64,000 bases of DNA from positions 1-64,000 of the forward strand of contig CAZNRX010000016.1 of assembly GCA_964575455.1 (NCBI GenBank). The letters are read 5' to 3'. This document shows positions 8,396 through 17,395 of the stretch, one piece after another; position 1 is the first letter of the stretch; each line of letters opens with the position of its first letter. Position numbers and translations under genes: made by a program. The stretch is from SKLM01 sp964575455 (GTDB lineage: Bacteria > Chloroflexota > Anaerolineae > B4-G1). The notes under the pieces are model-generated. The model had not been told where the DNA came from, did no database searches, and was given only the letters and a program-made list of their open reading frames with translations.

Positions 8396-10531
8396 TTATT
8401 CCGAGGCGCGATAGGTCTCGATCAGCTCTGGCATGGTCTGCCAGACGATGTCTCCTCGGTCGACGTACTCTTGCAGGCCTTCGAAGAAACCGTGCAGCAG
8501 TTGTTCGTCGATGGCCTGTCCGAAGCTCCACACGAAGAAGAAGGCGTTGATTTGGCCTGGTGCACGGGCTGCCAGGGCATCCTCAATGAGCTCGAGCGCG
8601 ACATCCACATCCTCTTCGGTCATATCGTTGTGAGTGTGGGAACCGGACGCGAGCTTGGCCTCGTGGAGGCCGTGGATGGTGCCCACCGTGGGGACGATCA
8701 GCAGCCCGTTGTCGGCCGGCGTGGTCCAACTGCTGCCATCCGCGGCTCGCCAGGGATGGAGGGCCGCCGGGAAATCCCCTGGGTACGGGTCGTGACACAT
8801 CCCATCACCGGGGCCCTCACAGGCCTGGATTTCCGGCGGCTGCTGCTCACCTGGGAGGGAGCGGAGGCAGTAGTTGACGATGCCAGACGTGGCCTGGATA
8901 CCCACCTGACGGGCGGCGGTGACCCAGTCCAACTCGGAGCAGATGCCGGACGCATGAACAACAGGGATGCCCATCGCTTCCATGTCGGCGCGCAGCTGGC
9001 GCAGCTGGGAGGTGAATGCCTCCTGGCCTCCGGATAGCCGGGGGTTGCCACCCAGATCGGCGTGGATGCCGACACCGTCCCCGCGCTTGTACAGCTCCTT
9101 CAGCACGTTCGGCTCGAAGGTGGCGCTGGGACCAATCAGGTTGGAGGTCTCCCAGGTGATGGGCATGTCGTACGCATTGGCCAGATTGGAGTAGGCCAAG
9201 ATGCGCTCGCTGTATCGCTCGTATACCTCCTGGTTGTACCCGGTCAGGCTGTTCCCGAGCGGATAGCCCTCCAGGTGGACGGACAAGCCCACGTAGAGAG
9301 GGGGCATCTCGCTCGGCTTCGAAACCGGTGGTTGATCCTGCGCGGCGTAGGGCGGCTCGACGCCCTCGAGGAAGAAGATGTTGGGGCGAGCGTCGAAGTC
9401 CCGACGCCAGATGTCGACGGCCTCTGAGTAGGTGACGTAGGTTGCTCGGCCGGATTCAATCAAGGGCTTCAGCTGATCCAGCAGAGCCAGCAACTCCTGA
9501 TGGCGCTGGAGGTCGAAGATGATGCTCTGCGGCACCGCGATCGAGGCGGTGTACATCTTGTCTCGGTCGATGGTCCCTTCCTCGAGTTGGTCCGCCGCCG
9601 TTTGCACGAACTCCGGGGTGGATCGCCAGCCTCTCTCGGCGCTCCAGTTGCCGTGCTCACCTGGGCCCACGTAGATCAAGGAGCCCTCGGCGTCGTGGCT
9701 CCAGAAGCTCTGGCCGGCTCCCTTGGGCCTCCAGATGCCGCTGGCGAGGTCATCCTTGCTGAAGTCCCCCAGGTGATGGTCGTGGCTGACGGCCAGGGTC
9801 AGGATCTTGGGATGCCAGGTGAAGTCGGGGTAGATCCATCCCGCCTCGCCCTGTGAGAGTCGGGCGAACTGGTCGGGCGCGTCCCAGACGAAGCCGCCGA
9901 CGTTCTCACTGATGGACGGCGTGACCTGCTCGCCCAGGAAGCGGATGTCGGCGTAGTTGTCCTGACCCTCCTCCCATCCTCCCTCCTGGTGAGGGTCGAT
10001 TTCGAAGCCGTAGTGGGTGGATAGGTAGTCGATCACGTTCTGACCGGCGGTGGCTGCCCGCATGGCGTCCGTCTCGCACGCCGATACCCCCTGGAAGAAC
10101 TCGTACTCGACCTGCAGGTTGACGGCCGCTCCATGATTCGACACGGCCTCTGCGAACTGGAGCAGCTTCTGCCGGAAACCAGGGTAGGCATCGCAGTTGG
10201 TGTAGACGGGCACGTCCTCGATGTGGCCGGCAACCGTCACGTAGACGGGTGGGAGAGGCGCAGCCTCGCCCGCGGGTGTGGCAGCTTCGGCGGGCGCGCC
10301 GCAATCCTCGGGACAGGTCTCGGCATTCTCCGGCCCGTCGCACACACCATCGCCGCAGCGCCTCTCGCTTTCCTCTTCTGTCTCCTTGGGCGGCGGCTGA
10401 GAGGGCGTGGATGTGGGCGCAATGACGGGCGTAGGGCTCGGCTCCGGGATAGGGAGCACGGACGCGACCTGGCACGCTGTGAGGGCGCACAAGGCCAGCA
10501 GGGCGACGGTCATCTTGGAAACACGGTACAT
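8396..10531 (-). CDS. Lipoprotein with cysteine-rich and polysaccharide-deacetylase-like regions
   Basis: This predicted lipoprotein of 711 aa has a signal peptide with lipobox LTAC at about residues 17-20, then a Pro/Ser/Thr-rich linker. Next comes a short cysteine module (CGDGVCDGPENAETCPEDC) seen in many extracellular proteins. The remainder resembles a divergent NodB-like polysaccharide deacetylase fold duplicated in series (SHDHHLGDF, then EAKLASGSHTHNDM and GIHADLGG). I did not find an intact metal triad with certainty, so catalytic activity is open. GAGGT precedes the ATG. It lies in an operon between the TetR-like fragment and the secreted hydrolase-like gene. Confidence 0.7.
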   Translation of the reverse strand: MYRVSKMTVALLALCALTACQVASVLPIPEPSPTPVIAPTSTPSQPPPKETEEESERRCGDGVCDGPENAETCPEDCGAPAEAATPAGEAAPLPPVYVTVAGHIEDVPVYTNCDAYPGFRQKLLQFAEAVSNHGAAVNLQVEYEFFQGVSACETDAMRAATAGQNVIDYLSTHYGFEIDPHQEGGWEEGQDNYADIRFLGEQVTPSISENVGGFVWDAPDQFARLSQGEAGWIYPDFTWHPKILTLAVSHDHHLGDFSKDDLASGIWRPKGAGQSFWSHDAEGSLIYVGPGEHGNWSAERGWRSTPEFVQTAADQLEEGTIDRDKMYTASIAVPQSIIFDLQRHQELLALLDQLKPLIESGRATYVTYSEAVDIWRRDFDARPNIFFLEGVEPPYAAQDQPPVSKPSEMPPLYVGLSVHLEGYPLGNSLTGYNQEVYERYSERILAYSNLANAYDMPITWETSNLIGPSATFEPNVLKELYKRGDGVGIHADLGGNPRLSGGQEAFTSQLRQLRADMEAMGIPVVHASGICSELDWVTAARQVGIQATSGIVNYCLRSLPGEQQPPEIQACEGPGDGMCHDPYPGDFPAALHPWRAADGSSWTTPADNGLLIVPTVGTIHGLHEAKLASGSHTHNDMTEEDVDVALELIEDALAARAPGQINAFFFVWSFGQAIDEQLLHGFFEGLQEYVDRGDIVWQTMPELIETYRASE

Positions 10532-10540
10532 TGATCGACC

Positions 10541-10912
10541 TCAACTTTGTCTTGATTCTCCGGGACGGCTGCTTTCAAGGCCGTCGAAGATGAGCCTGGT
10601 CAACAGCTCGGGCAGATCCTTCCATCCCGCCAGCGTCTCATCGTCCTCGAGAAAGCGGAGGATGATCAGGCCGATGAAGGTGCTGTGGAGCACCCGGCCA
10701 GTCAGGGATACGTCGACGGGCTCGATGGTCCCTCGTGCGATCTCGGCCTCGAGGTACTGCTCAAGAAGGGTGATCGTCGGCTGGAAGAACTCCTCATAGA
10801 AACGCTCCTGCAGCTCAGGGTTGACGAGCATCTCCGGGAGAGTGGCCTGGAAGATGCGGTGGTTTTGCTCAATCAAGTCGAGGTAGCGGGAAAAGGCTAC
10901 TCGTGGCCGCAC
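10541..10912 (-). CDS. TetR-type ligand-binding domain without HTH (truncated regulator)
   Basis: This 123-aa protein matches only the C-terminal half of TetR regulators. It aligns by eye with the C-terminal half of the full TetR at 55931-56674 (shared pattern: PTxxLLExxLxAxI, GxIxPVxVxLxxR, LDGL/FDGL). The N-terminal helix-turn-helix is absent, because upstream in this frame lies the end of the kinase gene. A GTG start follows the kinase stop by one base, so it could be translated by coupling. It is either a relic of a deleted regulator or a stand-alone ligand-binding protein. Confidence 0.6.
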   Translation of the reverse strand: MRPRVAFSRYLDLIEQNHRIFQATLPEMLVNPELQERFYEEFFQPTITLLEQYLEAEIARGTIEPVDVSLTGRVLHSTFIGLIILRFLEDDETLAGWKDLPELLTRLIFDGLESSRPGESRQS

Positions 10913-10913
10913 C

Positions 10914-13505
10914 TTATGCCTGCCGCAGCGTGAAGAAGAACGTACTTCCTTCGCCGACCTTGCTGTCTACGCCGACCTTTCCACCAAGCTTGTCCATGAT
11001 GCGCTGGACGATGGAGAGTCCCAGCCCGTGCCCCTCAGCCTTGACTTGGTGGAGACGCGTGAACGGCGTGAATAGGCGGGCCTGTTCCTTTGGGGTCAGC
11101 CCCTGACCATTGTCGCGCACCCAGAAGCGCACAGTGCCGTCGGGCTGGGGGGTGGCGCCCAGCTCCACGCGGGGAGGGCGGCCGCCGTACTTGATGGCGT
11201 TGCTCAAGTAGTTGGCCCATACCTCCTCGATCCAGGCGGCGTGGCCCATGGCTGTGGGCCATTTATCCGGCATGACGATCTCGGCGCGGTGCTGTTCAAT
11301 CAGATACGCGAGGCGGTCCTGGGCGGCGGCCACGATCGGTGCCATGTCCAAGGGTTTCGTGGCGACCTCTCCACGCCGCACTTCCGAGAGTAGGAGGAGC
11401 TCTCCGATGATGTTGTTCATCCGGTCGGCCGTGGCCACAATAGTTGCTAGCGCTTCCTGCCGGACGTCGCCCGGCAGGCTCTCATAGTCGTCGCCCAGGA
11501 GCTCGGCATAGCCGACGAGGTGCTGCAAGGGATTCTTCAGATCGTGGGCCACTGTGTGCGCGAAGGCGTCCAGTTCCTCATTGCGCGCCTCCAGTTGAGT
11601 GGTGTATTGGCGCAGAGCCTCTTGCGCCTCCTTGAGCTCGCTGATGTCGGTGTAGACGGCGACCGCGCCGGCAAAGTCTCCCTCAATGAGGATGGGGGAG
11701 CCGGCCACGAGGACATCGACCGGTGAACTGTTCTTCCGGTAGCGGGTGGTCTCCACGGGCGCTAGCCTCTCGCCGCTCATGACGGCTTGGGTGAAGCCGG
11801 TTGCCTGCTCCAGTGCGGCTGGCGTGGTGATCAGGGGATCGAGATGCTGACCGACGACCTCGTCGCTGGTGTAGCCAAACAGCCTCTCTGCGCCGGCGTT
11901 CCACTCCACGATACGATGGTGCGCGTCGAGGGTGACGATGGCGTCGGGGGCGGCCGACAGCAGGCCCTCCAGGTAGAGGCGGCGCTTCCTCGACTGGTTG
12001 AAGAGACGAGCGTTCTCGACAGCCACCCCAATTTGCTGGCCGATGATGGTCAGCAGGGCGTGGTCGGCTTCCGACATAGAGCGGGGTTCACGGTCGAAAA
12101 GGCAGAAGGTGCCGAGGACCTGGTCCCTATGGACGATGGGGGCGCCGGCGTAGGCCTGGAGACCCAAGCGAAGCAGGCCCTCGACATCCGCAGGTCCTCC
12201 CTGGCGCAGGTCTTCGAGGTCCAGAGGCTCGCCTTTCCGGTAGACGACGTCGCACAGGGTGCCCTCCAGCCCGCGGGTTTCGAGTGACTGGGTGAGCGAC
12301 GTTGGAAGGCCAGCGTGGCTGAACAGCGCCAGCCTATCCGTCCCTTCATCGGCCAGGGTGATCAAGCCACCTGTGAAGCCGAGGGCGTCCATGGTGCTCG
12401 AGAGTGCCTCATCAAGGCGTTCGTGGAGATCCATCGAGCTGGCCAGCGCCCGAGCCACCGCGTTGCGAGCCATAAGATCGCGGTTCTGACGCTGCAGCGC
12501 TTGCTCTGCCTGCACACGTTCGGTGACGTCTCGGAAGATCCCGCGCGTGGCGACGGGGGTGCCGTCCTCGAAGCGGCAGTTGATGTTGCCCTCGACGATG
12601 ATCTGCTCGCCATCCTTGGCGACAAACGTCGCCTCCACGCGTTGCGAGCACTCCTCCTCGGTGAGGCGCTGCAGGATGGCCCGGCAGTGAGCCTGGCTAT
12701 CGGGGTGGATGACATTGAAGATGGAGAGCTCGTCGAGCTCCTCCTCGCTGTAGCCCAGCGTCTCGTGCCAGGCGCGGTTAGCGTAGAGGATCGATCCATC
12801 GGGGGCCACGCTCTGCACCAGATCGTTGGCGCTGTGCAGCAGGTCGCGATAGCGTCGCTCGCTCTCCTGCGCAGCCTCTAGTGTGGCTTCCAGCTCCTTC
12901 TTACGCTTCTCGTCGCGGCTGCGCAGGCGCTGCATCCGCCGGAGATTGCGAAGCCGCGCGGCGTGGATCAGCGCGGAGAGCACCGTGGAGGAGAGCAGAG
13001 CGATGCCGAAGTGGAGCGAAGTGGGTGAGGGAGCAGCGGCGAGCGAAGGATGCGCCAGTACCGCCGCGCCCCAACCGGTAAGGGTGGTGGAGATGAGAGC
13101 GACAAGCCACGCGGTGGATAGGAAGAGGGATCCCGCTCCGACGATCAGCAGCAGGAGGTTGGTCGTCTGCTCAAGATCAGCCGTCAGAATGAGGTGGAGC
13201 AGGCTGTTGACCAGCACCAGCCCGGCGATGCCGGCCCCGATGGCGTGGGCCCAGCGAGGAGCGATTGAGCCGCGCCTCAGCAGGACGGTCAGGCCAAACA
13301 GGATGAGGGACGTGCCAGCTGCCACAGGGCTCATCACGGCGGCCGTGGCCTGCGGCAGCACGAGCAGATGGCTGATGGTGAACGCCAGGTACAGACCACC
13401 CAGTCCGACCGAGACCGAGGGCAGGCTTCTTAGAACGACGTGCTTGGGTCTGAAAACGGTATCCGAGTCGGCGGTTCCAGGCTGTGGCGGCTGTCTCCGT
13501 GCCAT
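10914..13505 (-). CDS. Membrane hybrid-sensing histidine kinase (PAS-GAF-PAS-HisKA-HATPase)
   Basis: This sensor kinase of 863 aa begins with several membrane helices (about residues 25-190). A PAS domain follows (about 217-335), then a GAF domain (about 350-505), a second PAS (about 510-630), HisKA with the phosphoacceptor in AHTVAHDLKNPL (His about 650), and a C-terminal HATPase (NAIKYGG, DNGQGL, GHGLGLSIV). No receiver domain is fused and no response regulator gene is adjacent, so its partner is elsewhere. The ATG follows TAGGAGG. It leads a four-gene operon with the TetR-like fragment and two secreted proteins, suggesting that it senses conditions relevant to the cell surface. Confidence 0.9.
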   Translation of the reverse strand: MARRQPPQPGTADSDTVFRPKHVVLRSLPSVSVGLGGLYLAFTISHLLVLPQATAAVMSPVAAGTSLILFGLTVLLRRGSIAPRWAHAIGAGIAGLVLVNSLLHLILTADLEQTTNLLLLIVGAGSLFLSTAWLVALISTTLTGWGAAVLAHPSLAAAPSPTSLHFGIALLSSTVLSALIHAARLRNLRRMQRLRSRDEKRKKELEATLEAAQESERRYRDLLHSANDLVQSVAPDGSILYANRAWHETLGYSEEELDELSIFNVIHPDSQAHCRAILQRLTEEECSQRVEATFVAKDGEQIIVEGNINCRFEDGTPVATRGIFRDVTERVQAEQALQRQNRDLMARNAVARALASSMDLHERLDEALSSTMDALGFTGGLITLADEGTDRLALFSHAGLPTSLTQSLETRGLEGTLCDVVYRKGEPLDLEDLRQGGPADVEGLLRLGLQAYAGAPIVHRDQVLGTFCLFDREPRSMSEADHALLTIIGQQIGVAVENARLFNQSRKRRLYLEGLLSAAPDAIVTLDAHHRIVEWNAGAERLFGYTSDEVVGQHLDPLITTPAALEQATGFTQAVMSGERLAPVETTRYRKNSSPVDVLVAGSPILIEGDFAGAVAVYTDISELKEAQEALRQYTTQLEARNEELDAFAHTVAHDLKNPLQHLVGYAELLGDDYESLPGDVRQEALATIVATADRMNNIIGELLLLSEVRRGEVATKPLDMAPIVAAAQDRLAYLIEQHRAEIVMPDKWPTAMGHAAWIEEVWANYLSNAIKYGGRPPRVELGATPQPDGTVRFWVRDNGQGLTPKEQARLFTPFTRLHQVKAEGHGLGLSIVQRIMDKLGGKVGVDSKVGEGSTFFFTLRQA

Positions 13506-13554
13506 CGTTCCTCCTAATCAAGGTAGAAGTCATATGCCGGTCTGCACTACACAG

Positions 13555-13583
13555 AGTATACCACAAAGAGGTGCCGCTGTCTG
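13555..13583 (-). promoter_or_regulatory. Promoter of the histidine kinase operon (weak -35)
   Basis: On the reverse strand TATACT (13555-13560) is preceded 17 nt upstream by CAGACA, a poor -35. The tandem palindromes abut the -35, as at activator-dependent promoters. The assignment is inferred from sequence only. Confidence 0.5.
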
Positions 13584-13620
13584 TAGGAGACATCCTACGT
13601 TTGTGTAGGACTCATCCTAC
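13583..13620. promoter_or_regulatory. Tandem operator palindromes upstream of the kinase operon
   Basis: GTAGGAGACATCCTAC (13583-13598) and GTAGGACTCATCCTAC (13605-13620) share the form GTAGGA-N4-TCCTAC and start 22 bp apart, about two helical turns. They lie at and just upstream of the predicted -35, which suits a dimeric activator binding twice. The regulator is not identified. Confidence 0.7.
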
Positions 13621-13650
13621 AAAGGAGCCGAGCGGGGTCGACCGCCGGCC

Positions 13651-13669
13651 GGTGACTACGTCGACCCGG
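13651..13669 (+). repeat. Dispersed 19-bp repeat, intergenic copy
   Basis: GGTGACTACGTCGACCCGG differs at two positions from the repeat found in dnaE2 (58479-58515) and, inverted, at 27237-27255. The inverted sequence GGGGTCGACC lies just upstream (13634-13643). Confidence 0.55.
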
Positions 13670-13680
13670 AGGGCCTGGCG

Positions 13681-14505
13681 CTATCTCCGGTCGGGGGCCA
13701 GCCTCTTCAGCACATCTCTCAAGGCCTGAAGGGTCGGTCCACGCCCGGCCATGACGACGTCGTTGCCTGGTCCCCCTTTGACCATAGGAGCGTAGTCAAT
13801 GGGGCTGCCGCTTAGGTGTCGCAGGTCCTGCCCCTGGGCTCGGTTGATGGCGTGAGCCGCTGCGATGTCCCAGATGTGGACGCCCGGGCCTTCTAGGGCG
13901 CCGATGACGGCGGGGTAGATCAGATGGAAGCAGAGATGGAGAGCGGCGCTGCCGATCCCTCTGATCTTCCCGATGTAGCCGCTCAGGTCGAGCTGCTTGT
14001 GGATCCGGGAGGTGACCATCAGGTTGGAGCGGGTGGAGATGGACCGGGCTGGTCGCGGCGGCGGAAGCGCAGATCCGTTCAGCGTGGCTCCACGATTACC
14101 ATTGGCGACGATGAGCAGGTCGAGTCGGGGGGCGAAGATGACACCTGCGATGGGGGTCAGGTCACCGTCAAGCAGACCCACGGAGACACACCAGCCAGGC
14201 ATACCTTGACTGAAGACGTCCGTGCCGTCGATGGGGTCGACGGCGAAGGTGAGCGCCTTCTCCGGATCGAAGGGATGCCGCGATTCCTCGGTGACGATGT
14301 TGGCCTGCGGGTGAAGGGGGCTGATGCGCTCGACCAGGAAGTCCTCAACCCTGCGGTCGGCCTCGGTGACGACAGAGTTGTCGGCCTTGTAGGTGCGGTC
14401 CGAGAAGGCCATGGCGCGCTGTTCCTGCAGGGCTATCTGGCCCGCCGCTTGGACGTGCGCTATGATATCTGCTACAATGCTGGTTACCTTGTGTCCCTTG
14501 GGCAC
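13681..14505 (-). CDS. Inositol monophosphatase family phosphatase
   Basis: This 274-aa Mg-dependent phosphatase has the family motifs in order: VTEADRRVEDFLVERI with VTEES (metal ligands), DPIDGTDVF (metal and phosphate site) and WDIAAAHAI near the C-terminus. Possible substrates include inositol monophosphate, fructose-1,6-bisphosphate or 3'-phosphoadenosine 5'-phosphate; sequence alone does not decide. A GTG at 14505 is chosen because GGAGG lies 5 nt upstream. A TTG at 14517 is in frame but overlaps that site. The gene stands alone, divergent from the cytochrome gene. Confidence 0.85.
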   Translation of the reverse strand: MPKGHKVTSIVADIIAHVQAAGQIALQEQRAMAFSDRTYKADNSVVTEADRRVEDFLVERISPLHPQANIVTEESRHPFDPEKALTFAVDPIDGTDVFSQGMPGWCVSVGLLDGDLTPIAGVIFAPRLDLLIVANGNRGATLNGSALPPPRPARSISTRSNLMVTSRIHKQLDLSGYIGKIRGIGSAALHLCFHLIYPAVIGALEGPGVHIWDIAAAHAINRAQGQDLRHLSGSPIDYAPMVKGGPGNDVVMAGRGPTLQALRDVLKRLAPDRR

Positions 14506-14608
14506 GACTGCCTCCAATCTACGCCTGACGATCGCCAGTGGATTGTATCACTGAAATCGGTTTCTCGCGAGGTAGCTGTTCACCGTGGGTGTCCATTCGG
14601 CGGGGCGC

Positions 14609-14636
14609 TTGACGTCGGCCTTTTATGTGATAGCAT
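14609..14636 (+). promoter_or_regulatory. Putative promoter of the cytochrome lipoprotein gene
   Basis: TTGACG (14609-14614), a 16-nt spacer and TAGCAT (14631-14636) lie 47 nt before the start codon. The -10 is imperfect. Confidence 0.4.
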
Positions 14637-14683
14637 AGACGTGAATATGGTTAATCATCAGAGGGACGTGTAAGGAGTGGTCC

Positions 14684-15196
14684 ATGCCCAGAAGAATCTA
14701 CCTGCTCATTGTTTTCGTGCTGGCGACAACTGTTCTGGCTCAAGGATGTGGGCCGGCTGCGACCGAGGTCAGCACTGCCGCACCTGTTGCCACGGAACGT
14801 CCGGAGCCAACGGCTACGGCGGAAGCGACGGAGGCCACCGAGGTTCCCGCGACGGAGGAGCCCACGGCCGAGCCGACGGAGCCGGAGCCCTCGCCGACGG
14901 AGCCGGAGCCTTCACCGATGGTCACGCCGGAGCCGGAGGCACCGACGGCCACAGCGGAGCCGGAGGAGCCGGCCGCGACGCCCGAACCGACCGCTGAGCC
15001 CGCTGAGCCGGAGGGCCAGGTGCTGCTTGAGGCGCGCTGCACGGCGTGCCACGGTCTGGATCGGGTGGAGAGTGCGCAGAAGTCCCGCGAGGAGTGGGTG
15101 GCCACGGTGGATCGCATGGTGGACTACGGGGCGCAGCTTTCTGAGTCCGAACAAGGGGTCCTTCTAGACTATCTGGTGGATACGTACGGTCCGTAG
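14684..15196 (+). CDS. Single-haem c-type cytochrome lipoprotein
   Basis: This small electron-transfer protein of 170 aa is anchored outside the membrane. It has a signal peptide with lipobox LAQGC, then about 85 residues of Glu/Pro/Thr/Ala-rich tether built from repeats such as EPTEPEPSP, then one haem-binding site CTACH in LLEARCTACHGLDRVES. A downstream Met (VDRMVDYG) could supply the sixth ligand. AAGGAG precedes the ATG. The partner oxidoreductase is not in this window. The tether DNA is low-complexity but stays in frame. Confidence 0.85.
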   Translation: MPRRIYLLIVFVLATTVLAQGCGPAATEVSTAAPVATERPEPTATAEATEATEVPATEEPTAEPTEPEPSPTEPEPSPMVTPEPEAPTATAEPEEPAATPEPTAEPAEPEGQVLLEARCTACHGLDRVESAQKSREEWVATVDRMVDYGAQLSESEQGVLLDYLVDTYGP

Positions 15197-15223
15197 ATTC
15201 GGGTTGGCTTCAACTGTCCGGTA

Positions 15224-15254
15224 GGCGGGGATCTGGCGATCCCCTGGGAGCGGA
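15224..15254. repeat. REP-like hairpin repeat, copy 2
   Basis: This second copy of the 27-58 element has core GGGGATCTGGCGATCCCC. It lies in the 85-bp convergent gap between the cytochrome and methyltransferase genes. Confidence 0.6.
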
Positions 15255-15281
15255 GGGGCTGTGGCGCTGGGGGCACGTCGG

Positions 15282-16112
15282 CTAAGACGCTCTCCGGAGC
15301 ACCAGCGCGACGTGGTCACCCCAGAGCCGCCAGGGCCAGCAGTGGCGCAGCTGACGCTCCAGACGGCCCAGGGTGCGGAAGAGACCCCTATACCTTCGGA
15401 AGATGGCGTCCAGATAGGGCGGCGGCAAGAGCAGGGGAAGCGAGAGCGTCCGCTCGATGGCGAAGGCGGGGAAGAAAGCCTGCCTCACGTCTCGAACAGA
15501 GATGTAGCGCGTGGCCACGGAGACCTCGACGTCCTCGGTGCCGGCGACGGGCGCGGCCCGCCAACCCGGGTGGAGGCGGCGGAAGGCCACGCGTGGGCGG
15601 CCGTGGAGGAGGAACCAGGCCATCTCGAAGGGGCAGCAGCGTCCCATCACCGAGCAGACGAAGGCACCGCCCGGCCTGATCAGGCGGGCCAGCACCGCGC
15701 CGAGTTGCTCAAGATGGGGTTCACAGTTCAGGGCCCCGAAGCTAGCGTAGGCGCCGTCGAAGGGGGTTGGTGGTTGCAGCGCACCCATGCCGGCGGCTGG
15801 CGCGGCCAGCGCTGCCACGCGGTCGTCCAGGTCGGCGGCCCGCGCTTTGGCCAGCGCCAATGATGCCATCTTCGGGGAGATGTCCGTGGCCAGCACGCGT
15901 CGCCCAGATCTCGCCAGTGCAAGGGCTTCTTCTCCAGTGCCGCAGCCGATCTCCAAGAGGTAGCTGACAGGGGGGAACGTCGCCTTCAGCAGCGTCAGGC
16001 TCTCCTGGCGCATCCACGTCATCACCGCGTTCCCCTGCGGGCCGTAGACTGCGTCGTAGTGCGACGCGACGGCATCGAAGGCGCGCGCTGTGTCCAGGTA
16101 GTCTGGCTTCAT
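15282..16112 (-). CDS. SAM-dependent class I methyltransferase
   Basis: This 276-aa methyltransferase shows the SAM-binding motif I as LLEIGCGTGEEALALA, followed by the acidic VLATDISPKM strand. The start is the ATG at 16112, which overlaps the flippase stop (ATGA) and has GGAGGAGGAG upstream. The open frame beyond this start is not coding. The C-terminal part (FAIERTLSLPLLLPPP) resembles ubiquinone/lipid-type methyltransferases. As last gene of the polysaccharide operon it may modify a sugar or lipid carrier, which is inferred from context. Confidence 0.85.
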   Translation of the reverse strand: MKPDYLDTARAFDAVASHYDAVYGPQGNAVMTWMRQESLTLLKATFPPVSYLLEIGCGTGEEALALARSGRRVLATDISPKMASLALAKARAADLDDRVAALAAPAAGMGALQPPTPFDGAYASFGALNCEPHLEQLGAVLARLIRPGGAFVCSVMGRCCPFEMAWFLLHGRPRVAFRRLHPGWRAAPVAGTEDVEVSVATRYISVRDVRQAFFPAFAIERTLSLPLLLPPPYLDAIFRRYRGLFRTLGRLERQLRHCWPWRLWGDHVALVLRRAS

Positions 16113-17395
16113 CGACACTCCTCCTCCTTCCACAGTGCCCGTCGGGCGAGCACGGAGAGCAGCGTCCAGAGCAGCCAGGCTGAGAGTAGAGCGACCGCGC
16201 TGACGCCGAGCGTACTCCAGCGAGGGATGACGAGCAGGTTGAGCCCCACGTTCACGAGCCCCACGATTGCCATAGCCCCCGTCACCGAGCGCTGACGCCC
16301 CAGGGCATAGAGGGTGTGGCCGTTGAGGAGGTAGAGAAACATGGCGGGGATGGCCCAAACCTGGATGCGAAAGGCCGTCACGGCGCTCCCGTACGCCTGC
16401 GTGCGCCCGTAGACGAGGGGCACGAGCGTCCCGGCCAGGGCGGTGCCCACAGCGGAGAGCAGCAGGCCACCGGCCAGGAGGAACGGTCCGGTGCGACGGA
16501 CCAACCGGCGCAGCCGTCTGTGGCCCACGCCTTCCTGCGCCAGGCGCGCCATCTCGGGGAACGTGGCATCCAGTAGGCTGGCGGGGATCAAGCCCACCGC
16601 CTCCCACAGCCTGTAGGCGGCACCGTATTGGCCCGCGGCCACGTCCCCCTGCCAGGCGCTGAGCAGCACGACGTCCAGGCGTCGATAGGCCATGGCGATG
16701 ATGCCCGTCACGGCGAAGGGATAGGCATCCGACAGAGCGTCCCCCCATTGGGCAGCAGCAAGGCGTAGACGAGGCAGCAGATGCCAGGATCGGAGGACGG
16801 CGCCGTAGATGAGGACGCCCACGGCATCTGCAGCCGCCGTGCAGACCAGCACGCCAGGGACGCCGAAACCACCCTTGAGAGCCGGCACCGCCCCCGCCAA
16901 GGTGAGCAAGCGGGCGGCGACGTCGATGGCGCTGGCGATGTCCATCCGCTGGCGGCCGTTGAAGAAGCCGTTCAGGATCCCTGAGGCTGCTTTCGGCAGC
17001 AGGGACAACGCGCCCAAGTATAGGAGGGGCTGGGTCTCGGCGGGGAGCAGCGGGACCCAGGCTAGACCGACCAGTACGCCCGCACCCAGAGTGGCCAGCG
17101 CCATGCGAAGGGGAAGCAGATCCCCCAGCAGCCGCTGTCGGCGGGAGGACAAGCGCTGGCGGGCCACTTCGCGCGTCAGGAGCATGCTCAGGCCTAAGTC
17201 GGTGATAGCTACAGCGAGCCCCACGACAGTGGTGATGAGGACGTAACGTCCCAGCCCCGCTGATCCCTCATGGCGGGTGACCAGCGCCAACAGGATTAAG
17301 GAGAGCAGCTTGGCCACTACCTGAGCGGCGAGCCGCGCGGTGGCATTCCTGCCGACTCGGACGATGGTCTGGCGGGTCTCGACAGCCTGATCCAT
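16109..17395 (-). CDS. Polysaccharide/oligosaccharide flippase (MATE/PST fold)
   Basis: This multi-spanning membrane protein of 428 aa has about 12 helices and the appearance of Wzx-type flippases (opening RLAAQVVAKLLSLILLALVTR; GRYVLITTVVGLAVAITDLGL). It would move lipid-linked saccharide units across the membrane. The start and stop overlap both neighbours (ATGA junctions at 16109-16112 and 17393-17397), marking one operon with the GT39 and methyltransferase genes. Confidence 0.85.
   Translation of the reverse strand: MDQAVETRQTIVRVGRNATARLAAQVVAKLLSLILLALVTRHEGSAGLGRYVLITTVVGLAVAITDLGLSMLLTREVARQRLSSRRQRLLGDLLPLRMALATLGAGVLVGLAWVPLLPAETQPLLYLGALSLLPKAASGILNGFFNGRQRMDIASAIDVAARLLTLAGAVPALKGGFGVPGVLVCTAAADAVGVLIYGAVLRSWHLLPRLRLAAAQWGDALSDAYPFAVTGIIAMAYRRLDVVLLSAWQGDVAAGQYGAAYRLWEAVGLIPASLLDATFPEMARLAQEGVGHRRLRRLVRRTGPFLLAGGLLLSAVGTALAGTLVPLVYGRTQAYGSAVTAFRIQVWAIPAMFLYLLNGHTLYALGRQRSVTGAMAIVGLVNVGLNLLVIPRWSTLGVSAVALLSAWLLWTLLSVLARRALWKEEECR

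Noticed and set aside
14780..15010. Repetitive GAGCCG-rich stretch as a mobile repeat
   Set aside because: It encodes a Pro/Glu/Thr tether typical of lipoproteins between signal peptide and haem domain, and is low-complexity rather than dispersed.
16113..16748. Long 5' extension of the methyltransferase frame
   Set aside because: It overlaps the flippase gene fully and has no family similarity; the overlap start at 16112 has a strong ribosome site.
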